Shown here piece by piece: positions 53,784 to 62,010 of a stretch of DNA of 64,000 nucleotides. This DNA is from Jejuia sp. UBA6058 (lineage in GTDB: Bacteria > Bacteroidota > Bacteroidia > Flavobacteriales > Flavobacteriaceae): assembly GCA_002428965.1 (NCBI GenBank), contig DIYI01000004.1, forward strand, positions 1-64,000. Direction: 5' to 3'. Both the position numbers and the translations under genes were made by a program. The notes beneath the pieces were generated by a model. It was given only the letters and a program-made list of their open reading frames with translations, had not been told where the DNA came from and did no database searches. Every line of letters starts with the position of its first letter. Position 1 is the first letter of the stretch.

Positions 53784-54563
53784 ATGAGTAACAAACCTAT
53801 CGGTATTTTTGATTCTGGTGTTGGTGGAACTTCAATTTGGAAAGAAGTGCATCAGCTACTGCCCAACGAAAACACTATATATCTTTCTGATAGTTCAAAT
53901 GCACCCTATGGCCCGAAAGGAAAAGAAAAAATAACAGCCCTTTCTATCAAAAACACCGAACTCCTCTTGAAAAAAGGTTGTAAACTGATAATAGTTGCTT
54001 GTAACACCGCCACCACAAATTCTATAGATTACCTTCGTGAAAATTACAATGTCCCTTTTATAGGTATTGAGCCAGCTATAAAACCAGCTGCTCTAAATAC
54101 AACAACAAATGCCGTTGGCATTTTAGCAACTAAAGGCACATTAAGTAGCGCTCTATTTTCACATACATCTGGACGCTTTGCAAGTCATATTAAAATTGTT
54201 GAACAAGAAGGAGAAGGAATTGTTGAACTTATAGAAAGTGGGAAATTATATTCCAATGAAATGGAATCGTTATTATCAACATATTTAAAACCAATGGTAA
54301 AGGCCAATATTGATTATTTAGTCTTAGGTTGCACCCATTACCCATATCTTATTCCTATACTTGAAGAGTTACTGCCAGATCATGTCAAAATAATCGATTC
54401 TGGAGAAGCGGTTGCTAGACAAACAAAAGTAATTTTAGAACAAAACGGACTGAAAAATACTAAAATTTTCATTCCTAGAACTGAATTCTACACCAACGGT
54501 AGTGTTAAGGTTATGCAATCTCTATTAGGTGAAAAATTTAAGATTGACCTCCTTGATTTTTAA
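53784..54563 (+). CDS. murI: Glutamate racemase, 259 aa
   Basis: Makes D-glutamate for peptidoglycan. Asp10-Ser11 (GIFDSGVGG), catalytic Cys73 (VACNTATTNS) and Cys183-His185 (LGCTHYPYL) are all present. The ATG at 53784 is chosen; a TTG at 53775 would lie in the T run of the preceding terminator. Starting right after that terminator, it may have its own promoter or depend on read-through. Confidence 0.96.
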   Translation: MSNKPIGIFDSGVGGTSIWKEVHQLLPNENTIYLSDSSNAPYGPKGKEKITALSIKNTELLLKKGCKLIIVACNTATTNSIDYLRENYNVPFIGIEPAIKPAALNTTTNAVGILATKGTLSSALFSHTSGRFASHIKIVEQEGEGIVELIESGKLYSNEMESLLSTYLKPMVKANIDYLVLGCTHYPYLIPILEELLPDHVKIIDSGEAVARQTKVILEQNGLKNTKIFIPRTEFYTNGSVKVMQSLLGEKFKIDLLDF

Positions 54564-54625
54564 GCACATTCCATTGCTAAAAATATTTTGAGATTTAGTT
54601 TAAGGTAACTTCTAAGGCTAAAAAT

Positions 54626-55141
54626 TTAATCTTTAAACCAACTTGAATATTTTATGTATGCATCTGCAATGCGATTAATTTCTCCTGAAATCAATTCTTC
54701 ACTAATATCCTTAATTTTTTTAGCGGGTACACCAGCGTAAATTGAACCAGAAGTTACTACTGTGTTTTTAGATACCACAGCCCCGGCAGCTATAATACAG
54801 TTAGACTCTACAATTGCGCCATCCATAATAATACTTCCCATTCCTATTAAAACATTATCATGAATTGTACACCCATGAACCAAAGCATTATGACCAATAG
54901 ATACGTTATTCCCTATGGTGGTTGGCGCCACTTTATAAGTACCATGAATTACAGCACCATCTTGCACGTTTACTTTATTTCCCATTTTAATAAAGTTTAC
55001 ATCGCCTCTAACGACTGCACTGAACCAAATACTACATTGTTTACCCATAGAAACATCGCCTAAGATTGTTGCATTTTCCGCCACAAAACAATCCTCTGGG
55101 ATAATTGGTGATTTACCTCTTACTTCTTTTATTACTGGCAT
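54626..55141 (-). CDS. Gamma-carbonic anhydrase family hexapeptide protein, 171 aa
   Basis: Left-handed beta-helix of hexapeptide repeats (GDVSMGKQCSIWFSAVVRGD). Zinc ligands typical of gamma-carbonic anhydrases are present: His66, His84 and His89 (VIHGTYK, IGHNALVHGC). Members such as YrdA are often of uncertain activity; the real function could be carbonic anhydrase or acyltransferase-like. Convergent with murI. Confidence 0.9.
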   Translation of the reverse strand: MPVIKEVRGKSPIIPEDCFVAENATILGDVSMGKQCSIWFSAVVRGDVNFIKMGNKVNVQDGAVIHGTYKVAPTTIGNNVSIGHNALVHGCTIHDNVLIGMGSIIMDGAIVESNCIIAAGAVVSKNTVVTSGSIYAGVPAKKIKDISEELISGEINRIADAYIKYSSWFKD

Positions 55142-55144
55142 AAT

Positions 55145-55166
55145 TATTCCTTTGAAAAAGGAATCT
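55145..55166 (-). repeat. REP-like palindromic element, copy 1
   Basis: On the minus strand the sequence AGATTCC, 9 nt, then GGAATAA. It shares the AGATTCC...GGAAT plan with the element at 55211-55237 in opposite orientation. Similar short elements are, by my recollection, scattered in intergenic regions of flavobacterial genomes. Confidence 0.45.
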
Positions 55167-55210
55167 CTTTAAAGATTGAAAAGAGACTCTTTATAAATAT
55201 TACTTTTAAT

Positions 55211-55237
55211 AGATTCCGTATCAAGTGCGGAATGACA
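55211..55237 (+). repeat. REP-like palindromic element, copy 2
   Basis: AGATTCCG, then an 8-nt centre, then GCGGAATGACA: a short imperfect palindrome (TTCCG / CGGAA). It has the look of a dispersed flavobacterial intergenic repeat. It lies between the LytTR regulator and the gamma-carbonic anhydrase gene. Confidence 0.5.
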
Positions 55238-55249
55238 ACATACTTTCAA

Positions 55250-55984
55250 TTACTTAAAAAACGACAACAAATCGGCTTTCTTAGAAGCGGAAACCATTAC
55301 TTCTTTTCCGTTACTTAATACCACACTCCCTCCTTTTCCTTTTTGATACTTAATTACTTCATTAACATTAACCAAATAAGATTTATGAACCCTTGCAAAA
55401 CTAGCATCAATCAGAGCTTCTTCAAAGTACTTTAGTGTCTTGCTTACTACTTTTTTCTTATTGTTATTTAAATAAATTTCTGTGTAATTATCATCTGCTT
55501 TACAATACAAAATATCAGCTGTACTTAAAACCTCAAACCCACTTTGTAAAGGAATAGTAATTTTTCCATTGACACCAGAAGTTTTCGCTACTAAAATCTC
55601 ATCTTGCAAAGCGTTTTCTTTTGTTTTGATGTCTGCCACATAATCCACGGCTTTTATTAGTTCGTCAATTGAAATAGGTTTCATCAAATAATAGGAAGCA
55701 TGAGCGTTCAAAGCATCAATTGCATAGTGGTCATAGGCCGTAACAAAAATAGTTTCAAAATTTATATCTCCTACTTTTTCTAATAAATCGAAGGCATTCC
55801 CATAGGGCATTTCAACATCAAGAAACACTAAGTCCAAATCATTATTCCGAATCAAAACTAACGCCTCATCTACATTTGAGGCTTCTCCTAAAATTATAAC
55901 ATTAGGACAGTACTTCTTTAAATAGTTCTTTAGTATTTGCCTACTGGTTTCTTCGTCTTCGACTATAATTGCTGCTAATTTCAT
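55250..55984 (-). CDS. LytTR-family response regulator, 244 aa
   Basis: The receiver domain has acidic residues at 10-11 and phosphoacceptor Asp56 (VFLDVEMP); the C-terminal LytTR DNA-binding domain occupies about 140-244 (GKITIPLQSGFEVLSTADILYCKADDNYTEIYL, FARVHKSYLVNV). It probably binds direct repeats in target promoters. The ATG immediately follows the TAA of the upstream sensor kinase gene, so the pair is coupled. A candidate target region lies at 58183-58300. Confidence 0.95.
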   Translation of the reverse strand: MKLAAIIVEDEETSRQILKNYLKKYCPNVIILGEASNVDEALVLIRNNDLDLVFLDVEMPYGNAFDLLEKVGDINFETIFVTAYDHYAIDALNAHASYYLMKPISIDELIKAVDYVADIKTKENALQDEILVAKTSGVNGKITIPLQSGFEVLSTADILYCKADDNYTEIYLNNNKKKVVSKTLKYFEEALIDASFARVHKSYLVNVNEVIKYQKGKGGSVVLSNGKEVMVSASKKADLLSFFK

Positions 55985-58150
55985 TTAGTCTTTTTTTAAA
56001 GTTACAACTACTTTAGTTCCGGTATCTTCTTCATCTTGAAAATCACCCACAGAAACATCTACTTTATCCTTATACATATCGTTTAAAATAGCCACACGCT
56101 TCTTGATATTTCCCATGCCTTTAGAATTTTGTTTCTTTTGATTATTCGTCTTTAAAGCCTTTGATTTTTTCCGTCCAATCCCGTTATCTATAATCGTAAT
56201 TTTTATTTCATCTTTTTTCTCTTGAGAAATAATTATCTTTAAAAGGCCTTTATCCCTTTTGTAACGTAACCCATGCCAAACCGCATTTTCTATATAGGGT
56301 TGCAAGAGCATTGGTGGAATAACAAAATCTTCTACTTTTATTTTTTCATCAATCTCAATCTTGTAATCAAACTTATCCTGAAATCTAAAATGCTCTAATT
56401 GGGAGTATAATTGTAATAGCTCTATCTCTTTTTCTAACGGAATAAAATCTTCCTCACTATTTTCCAATACAGCGCGCATTAATTTTGAAAAATCAGTTAA
56501 ATATTTGTTCGCGGTGCGCTCATCATTTGAAGCAATAAAACTATTTACCGAGTTCAACGCATTAAAGATGAAATGCGGATTCATTTGACTACGAAGCGAT
56601 TTTAAAGCCAGTAAATTATTTGCAAGCCTTTGTTCTCGAATAAATTTAAACATCAAAAACGCTACTAAGGCTAGTAAAAACAAACCTCCAATAAGTGAGT
56701 AAATAATTACTCTTTGACGTTTTGATTGTTCTGTACTTAGCAAGTATTTGCTCTCAGAAAGTTCTCGGTCACTCTCTAGGCTTGTAATTCTGTTTTGCTT
56801 ATTTGAGAGCTCTTTTTCAAATCTAGCGGCTTGAGATATTTCTTGTTCTCGTTTAATAACTAATTTGTCTACAACTTCAACATAGGCTTGATATGCCTCT
56901 AGTGCTTTATTAAAGTCTCCTGTAGTTTTATAAACTTCAGATAGTTTTCTCGTGGCATCTTTTTGAACCACTAAATCCTTCTTATCAGTAGCTTCCTCAA
57001 TACTTTCTTCTAAAAACTCAATAGCATTTCCATAATCGTTTTGTTGCGCATAAGCACTTCCAATTTTATAGTTTTGTTTTTGGGGAGTTAAAGGACTCTC
57101 ATTGTCAAAAACAGAATCTTTTTCAATATCTTCAATGCTTTCTAAAGCTTGCTTACGCAGTTTTATTTCATCAGAATAATTATTGGCTTTATTTTTTAAA
57201 TCAGCAACCTTAATTTGCTCTTCAATAGCTCTTTTTTTATTTTGAGTTTTGGCAAGATTTAGAGATTCGTTAAAATAACCCTCTGCTTTTACAATATCTC
57301 CTTTGTTATTTAAGGTTTCGGCTATTTTAGAATTTAAATCTATAATTTTAGTTGTAATTGAAAACCGTTTTGCTAGTTTTAACCCATTGTTATACGCTTC
57401 AACCGATTTATCAAAATCTTTAATTATTCTGTAGGTATCACCTAAACCTTCAAAACGAATTATGCGTTGATAGTTTGACAAATCTCTTTCTCTAATATTA
57501 TTGTACAACACAATGCTTTCTTGATAATTTGCATTTTGCGTATATGCTTTTGCTAATTTTAATTTCGTACTATTTACTGTCTTATTTTCAATACTTATTT
57601 GATAATTAGAAACTGCTAAATCATATTGTTTCCAGAACATATAAATATCGCCTAATACTTCGTAAGCCTCTGAATTTTCTTTTTTTGAATCACTTAGTTC
57701 TAAAGCATCCGCAATAAATTGAATACTTTTTTTAGCATCTTTTTTAAGATATACCTCAGCAGAATCTATAAACCAATTGAACTTTGGCTCTTGTAATTTT
57801 TTTGATTTCTTAGATATGAAATTAGACTTTTCATAAGGTTCTACTTCTACTAGTATGCGCTCATTACTTTCTATAGTATAGTAAACCGTCTCAAAATCTT
57901 TATGACGGATAGTTAATTCGTCGCCCTTCCTTGCCTCAACTCTAAATTCACCAAAAGTATTTGTAGTAGTGTATCCACCGCCATTAACTTGAATATTTAC
58001 ATTAGGAATTGGCTTTCTTGTATCTTGTTCTATCACCGAACCTCTTACGGTAAAACTCTGAAAATTATTTACCTCATTTACCTGTGCGTTAAGACCATTG
58101 GCAATAAAACCTAAAACTAAAATCAATATATATTTATACTGTTTTTGCAT
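55985..58150 (-). CDS. TPR-containing LytS-type histidine kinase, 721 aa
   Basis: Signal peptide (to about residue 23), a carboxypeptidase-regulatory-like domain at about 34-105 (VRGSVIEQDTRKPIPNVNIQV), tetratricopeptide-like helices to about 430, a coiled coil, one transmembrane helix (482-504), and a LytS-type kinase with His526 in QMNPHFIFNALNSVNSFI and an ATPase domain (PPMLLQPYIENAVWHGL, DNGIGRKKS). The sensing part is therefore periplasmic. It pairs with the LytTR regulator directly downstream. The ligand is unknown. Confidence 0.93.
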   Translation of the reverse strand: MQKQYKYILILVLGFIANGLNAQVNEVNNFQSFTVRGSVIEQDTRKPIPNVNIQVNGGGYTTTNTFGEFRVEARKGDELTIRHKDFETVYYTIESNERILVEVEPYEKSNFISKKSKKLQEPKFNWFIDSAEVYLKKDAKKSIQFIADALELSDSKKENSEAYEVLGDIYMFWKQYDLAVSNYQISIENKTVNSTKLKLAKAYTQNANYQESIVLYNNIRERDLSNYQRIIRFEGLGDTYRIIKDFDKSVEAYNNGLKLAKRFSITTKIIDLNSKIAETLNNKGDIVKAEGYFNESLNLAKTQNKKRAIEEQIKVADLKNKANNYSDEIKLRKQALESIEDIEKDSVFDNESPLTPQKQNYKIGSAYAQQNDYGNAIEFLEESIEEATDKKDLVVQKDATRKLSEVYKTTGDFNKALEAYQAYVEVVDKLVIKREQEISQAARFEKELSNKQNRITSLESDRELSESKYLLSTEQSKRQRVIIYSLIGGLFLLALVAFLMFKFIREQRLANNLLALKSLRSQMNPHFIFNALNSVNSFIASNDERTANKYLTDFSKLMRAVLENSEEDFIPLEKEIELLQLYSQLEHFRFQDKFDYKIEIDEKIKVEDFVIPPMLLQPYIENAVWHGLRYKRDKGLLKIIISQEKKDEIKITIIDNGIGRKKSKALKTNNQKKQNSKGMGNIKKRVAILNDMYKDKVDVSVGDFQDEEDTGTKVVVTLKKD

Positions 58151-58182
58151 ATTCTGTTTTCTGGTGTCTAAACTTACACAGT

Positions 58183-58300
58183 TTTAACGGTTTAATAAAA
58201 TGATAAAAGTCTGAAAAGCTACATTTTTCATAAAAAAATATCCTATTTACGTATTTATTCAGACCGTTTACTCATTTAAATAACCACTTCGCTCATTCAT
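58183..58300. promoter_or_regulatory. Candidate LytTR binding sites in the divergent region
   Basis: Between the kinase (minus) and the vWA gene (plus). ACCGTTTAC (58263-58271) agrees at eight of nine positions with the LytTR consensus [TA][AC][CA]GTTN[AG][TG]. A related direct repeat starts at 58283, 20 bp on, and CTCATT recurs at 58271 and 58292. On the other strand ACCGTTAAA (58191-58183) also fits at eight of nine. Binding is inferred, not shown. Confidence 0.45.
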
Positions 58301-58361
58301 CTTTTTTTAGAAAATACTTTCAAACTAATTTTCGAGTATTAATCAAAAAAAGAAATGAATT

Positions 58362-59510
58362 ATGAATGCTCAAATCAAAACATTATTATTCTGTTTGGCA
58401 CTGTTTAGCTTTACGGCTTGTAAAGCAGATAACAAAAAGCCTAATCTTTCCATGGGAAATATAGAATCCCCTAAAGCGTTACCCAATAAACAATTTATTA
58501 AAGTAGCGCTTCTATTAGATACTAGTAATAGTATGGATGGACTGATAGACCAAGCCAAAGCGCAACTTTGGGAAATTGTAAACGAACTCTCTTATGCCAA
58601 ATGTGGCAACAGTAAACCCAATTTAAAAATAGCCCTGTATGAGTATGGCAATGACAGGCTGGAAAGTGAAGAAGGTTATATTAGACAGGTATTGGCTTTT
58701 AGTGATGACCTCGACGAAATTTCTAAAGAATTATTCTCATTAACAACAAATGGTGGTAACGAATATTGCGGACAAGTGATACAAACTTCCCTAAATCAAT
58801 TAAGTTGGGGAAATAATCCAGACGACTTAAAATTAATTTTCATTGCTGGCAACGAACCATTTACGCAAGGAAAAATAAATTATAAAGACGCATCAATAGA
58901 TGCAAAAGAAAAAGATATTACGGTGAATACCATTTTCTGTGGCGATTACAATCAAGGAATTTCCACTTATTGGAAAGAAGGAGCAGATTTAACCAATGGC
59001 GATTATATGGCCATTAATCACAACAAGGCTACAGTGCACATTGCATCGCCTTATGACGATCAAATTCTTCAACTTAATATTAAACTCAATAAAACCTATG
59101 TAGGTTACGGGAGATATGGAAAAAACAAAATAGCAATGCAAACAGAACAAGATATAAATGCTGGTAGTTATAGTAAAGCTAATGCTGTAAGTAGAACTAT
59201 TAGCAAGAGTTCTCACCTATATAAAAACTCTAAATGGGATTTGGTAGATGCAGTATCTGAAGAGGAAGTTGAAATTGAAGATCTTAAAAAGGAAGCATTA
59301 CCTATAGAATTAAGAAACAAAAGTAAGGAAGAACTGAAGGCTTATATATTTGAATTACAAAAGAAGCGGGAAGCCATTCAAATAGAAATTCAGGAATTAA
59401 ATAAAAAACGAAAAGCCTATATTTCTGAAAAAGAAACAGGAAATGGTTTGGAAAACGCCATGACCAAAGCGATAAAAACTCAAGCCAAAAAGAAAAAATA
59501 CTCTTGGTAA
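58362..59510 (+). CDS. von Willebrand factor A-domain lipoprotein, 382 aa
   Basis: Lipoprotein signal with Cys20 (LALFSFTAC). A vWA domain follows with a MIDAS motif D53-x-S55-x-S57 (VALLLDTSNSMDG) and later FIAGNEPFTQGKI. The C-terminal third is a charged coiled coil (LKAYIFELQKKREAIQIEIQELNKK). vWA domains bind metal ions and partner proteins; this is probably a surface or periplasmic interaction protein. Its position beside a LytTR two-component pair suggests it is a regulated target, which is inference. Confidence 0.88.
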   Translation: MNAQIKTLLFCLALFSFTACKADNKKPNLSMGNIESPKALPNKQFIKVALLLDTSNSMDGLIDQAKAQLWEIVNELSYAKCGNSKPNLKIALYEYGNDRLESEEGYIRQVLAFSDDLDEISKELFSLTTNGGNEYCGQVIQTSLNQLSWGNNPDDLKLIFIAGNEPFTQGKINYKDASIDAKEKDITVNTIFCGDYNQGISTYWKEGADLTNGDYMAINHNKATVHIASPYDDQILQLNIKLNKTYVGYGRYGKNKIAMQTEQDINAGSYSKANAVSRTISKSSHLYKNSKWDLVDAVSEEEVEIEDLKKEALPIELRNKSKEELKAYIFELQKKREAIQIEIQELNKKRKAYISEKETGNGLENAMTKAIKTQAKKKKYSW

Positions 59511-59524
59511 AATTATTCTCAGGA

Positions 59525-59584
59525 AGGAAGTGAGGCTTGAGTAATCTAACACTAAACTTGTAAGGATTACCAGGTCTACTTCCT
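59525..59584. repeat. Imperfect palindrome of about 60 nt between convergent genes
   Basis: Three successive paired arms: AGGAAGT (59525-59531) with ACTTCCT (59578-59584); AGGCTTG (59533-59539) with CAGGTCT (59571-59577), with one mismatch and one wobble; GTAATC (59541-59546) with GATTAC (59565-59570). The loop is 18 nt. Bulges are single bases. No T run on either side, so it is not a classical terminator. Confidence 0.55.
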
Positions 59585-59604
59585 CATAAAGGAAATATCA
59601 CAGC

Positions 59605-60609
59605 TTAATTTACTGCAGGACAATTGCATTCAAAACGCTCTCTTCTACAGTTAAAGTTATAGCCTAAAGTTATCTGATGAAAACCGCCATTCGTGAACAC
59701 TATCGAATTTGCCTGATAAGTATACGTATAAGCAAACATAAATTGCTTGTAATTAGCACCTAAAATGGGAGTAAACTGTTGTAACTTTTGACTTTCCACA
59801 CCGCCTGAGTTATTTACAAACTCAGCTCCATCTAAACTTTGTCTATAGGAAAGTCCTCCCCATAAAGTGCCAAATTCCATTTGTCTATATACCTTGGTAT
59901 TAAAGTCTACCATTGATTCTTGAGTTCCATCTCTATATTGAAACATTATAGAAGGCTCATAACTCCATGCACTACCTAATTTTCCAAATACACCACCAAC
60001 TGAAAGTAAATAACGCCTTAAATTACTTGTAATTTGAATATCGTTATTAACACCAGCATTCTCAAGTATATTTTTTATAGTACCGTGTGCATAGAAATCT
60101 AAATAATGATAGGAAAACCCAAAGTCAATATTAAAGTTAGTTGCATTCTGAACCACACCTTGTATTATGGGATCTGAGCCATCAAAAGGAAATGTAGTTT
60201 CATCAAGCTGATACTGAATGAAACCAGCACTTAAACCAAAGGATAACATATTTAAATCAACTTCACTTCTCGAGAACATTAAATGGTGTGCATAGGTTAA
60301 ATATGCTCCTGTTTGTGAGTGAAACCCATTTTTATCTGCATATAAAATACCACCAATACCAGAAGGGGAATCGCCAATTCGTCCATTAACACTTAATGTC
60401 ATTAAACGTGGGGCATCTTCATGCCCAAACCATTGCTGTCTTCCTGTCAAACGAATTTTAGCACAATTTGCTGCTCCAGCCATTGATGGATGAATAAGAT
60501 AATAATTATCTGTTAAGTAATCCGTATATATTGGAAGCCCCTCTTGCGCCTCGGTTTTTGTGAGTAGAAAAACTCCAAAAATTAATAGTAGCGAATATTT
60601 CAATTTCAT
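59605..60609 (-). CDS. PorP/SprF family type IX secretion membrane protein, 334 aa
   Basis: Signal peptide (to TEAQE), then the PorP/SprF pattern (YTDYLTDNYYLIHPSMAGAANCAKIRLTGRQQWFG) and barrel strands ending in ITLGYNFNC, with a Cys-containing terminus. These outer-membrane proteins help localise specific T9SS cargo, such as SprF for the adhesin SprB. ATG at 60609 is chosen over a TTG nine bases upstream. No large SprB-like partner is adjacent in this window. Confidence 0.92.
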   Translation of the reverse strand: MKLKYSLLLIFGVFLLTKTEAQEGLPIYTDYLTDNYYLIHPSMAGAANCAKIRLTGRQQWFGHEDAPRLMTLSVNGRIGDSPSGIGGILYADKNGFHSQTGAYLTYAHHLMFSRSEVDLNMLSFGLSAGFIQYQLDETTFPFDGSDPIIQGVVQNATNFNIDFGFSYHYLDFYAHGTIKNILENAGVNNDIQITSNLRRYLLSVGGVFGKLGSAWSYEPSIMFQYRDGTQESMVDFNTKVYRQMEFGTLWGGLSYRQSLDGAEFVNNSGGVESQKLQQFTPILGANYKQFMFAYTYTYQANSIVFTNGGFHQITLGYNFNCRRERFECNCPAVN

Positions 60610-60690
60610 AGGTAACAATCTTGGTAAACTGGTATTTAGCTAACGCTTACTGTTTGAAAAAATTACATACAGAAAACTCTTAACTAAACT

Positions 60691-60698
60691 CAAATATA
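60691..60698 (-). promoter_or_regulatory. -7 promoter box for the PorP/SprF gene
   Basis: Minus-strand TATATTTG fits TAnnTTTG, about 80 nt upstream of the ATG at 60609. The -33 element is not clear. Back to back with the plus-strand box at 60722. Confidence 0.45.
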
Positions 60699-60721
60699 TG
60701 CATATCTAGAATTTCTTTTAG

Positions 60722-60729
60722 TATTTTTG
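60722..60729 (+). promoter_or_regulatory. -7 promoter box for the NifU-family gene
   Basis: TATTTTTG fits TAnnTTTG and lies 16 nt before the ATG at 60746. No TTG at the usual spacing. Confidence 0.45.
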
Positions 60730-60745
60730 CGAAAAATTAGCTAAA

Positions 60746-61651
60746 ATGAAAGATTTCAAGGTTTCCGTGAAAGAAACAACAAATGATACTATTGTTAAAT
60801 TTGAGGTAAATCAATTTATTACAAAACACCTAAGTTTTGAATTTAATAATATTGATGAGGCAAAATTATCGCCACTTGCACAACAACTCTTCCATTTACC
60901 CTTTGTAAAAAAGGTATACATCTCAGGAAATTTTATTGCTATTGAACGTTATAATATCGTGGCATGGGCTGATGTTCAAGATGAAGTAGCACAACAAATT
61001 GAAGCCTATTTAAATGAAGGAGGTGTTGTAATTACAGAAGATGCAACTCCTAAAAAACAAACACCTGTTACCGTTTATGCTGAAGCTACACCTAACCCTG
61101 CTGTTATGAAGTTTGTAGCTAACAAAAAAATAGCAACAGCGGTTTTTGAATTTACTTCCATCGATGAAGCAAAATTATCACCATTGGCATCAGAACTATT
61201 TCATTTGCCTTTCATTAAAAGCGTTTTTATAGAAGAAAATTATGTTTCGGTAACGAAATATGATATGGCAGAATGGCAAGATATCACTGTCGAATTAAGA
61301 GAATTCATCAGAAACTTTATAGCAGACGGAAAAGAAGTTGTTTTACCTGGAGCAGCCGAAAAAATGGAAACCTCTGCACCTCAACTTGATAGAAAGTTTG
61401 AAGGGCTTGATGATACTTCAAAGGAAATTGTAAATATTCTGGAGGAATATGTGAAACCTGCAGTAGCCAGTGATGGTGGAAATATTCAATTTATTGAATA
61501 TAATGCCGATGTAAAAAACGTTAGTGTTTTATTGCAAGGTGCTTGTAGCGGATGTCCGTCTTCAACATTCACTTTAAAAAATGGTATTGAAAACATGCTC
61601 AAGCAAATGTTACCTGGTAAAGTTGAGACTGTTGAAGCTATTAATGGGTGA
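60746..61651 (+). CDS. Nfu/NifU-family iron-sulfur carrier with duplicated N-domain, 301 aa
   Basis: Two consecutive Nfu N-terminal-type domains, about 1-88 and 105-195, share DEAKLSPLAQQLFHLPFVKKVYI and the near-identical DEAKLSPLASELFHLPFIKSVFI pattern. A C-terminal NifU domain follows with the Fe-S-binding CxxC (Cys267, Cys270 in GACSGCPSST). It probably delivers Fe-S clusters to target enzymes. A dodecin gene follows 82 nt later. Confidence 0.92.
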   Translation: MKDFKVSVKETTNDTIVKFEVNQFITKHLSFEFNNIDEAKLSPLAQQLFHLPFVKKVYISGNFIAIERYNIVAWADVQDEVAQQIEAYLNEGGVVITEDATPKKQTPVTVYAEATPNPAVMKFVANKKIATAVFEFTSIDEAKLSPLASELFHLPFIKSVFIEENYVSVTKYDMAEWQDITVELREFIRNFIADGKEVVLPGAAEKMETSAPQLDRKFEGLDDTSKEIVNILEEYVKPAVASDGGNIQFIEYNADVKNVSVLLQGACSGCPSSTFTLKNGIENMLKQMLPGKVETVEAING

Positions 61652-61733
61652 CCTATAGTAAAATAACGTGTCTAAATTCGTATCTTAGGAAATAGGCTTT
61701 AGAAAATTAATTATTAACCTAAAATATAGAATT

Positions 61734-61934
61734 ATGGCAGTTTTAAAAGTAATTGAAGTTTTAGCAAACTCTGAAAAAAGTTGGGAAGACGCTACTAAAA
61801 AAGCAGTGGCCCAGGCCTCTAAAAGTGTAAAAAACATTCGCTCTGTTTACGTTCAAGACCAAAGTGCTAGTGTAAAAGACGGCGAAATTTCAGACTTTAG
61901 AGTGAATGTAAAAATCACTTTTGAAGTAAAGTAA
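61734..61934 (+). CDS. Dodecin family protein, 66 aa
   Basis: Small dodecamer-forming flavin-binding protein: MAVLKVIEVLANSEKSWEDA, KNIRSVYVQDQSASVKDGEI, FRVNVKITFEVK. It stores or buffers flavins. Length is normal and a terminator follows immediately. Confidence 0.93.
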   Translation: MAVLKVIEVLANSEKSWEDATKKAVAQASKSVKNIRSVYVQDQSASVKDGEISDFRVNVKITFEVK

Positions 61935-61955
61935 GTTAAAACTTTTTAAAAAGAT

Positions 61956-61982
61956 AGCGCTCTTAATTGGGGCGCTTTTTTT
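61956..61982 (+). terminator. Terminator of the dodecin gene
   Basis: AGCGCTC / GGGCGCT stem (7 bp, one wobble) with a 6-nt loop and eight T, 22 nt past the dodecin stop. Confidence 0.88.
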
Positions 61983-62010
61983 ATGCTTTTCTTTTAAGTA
62001 CATTTGAGAT

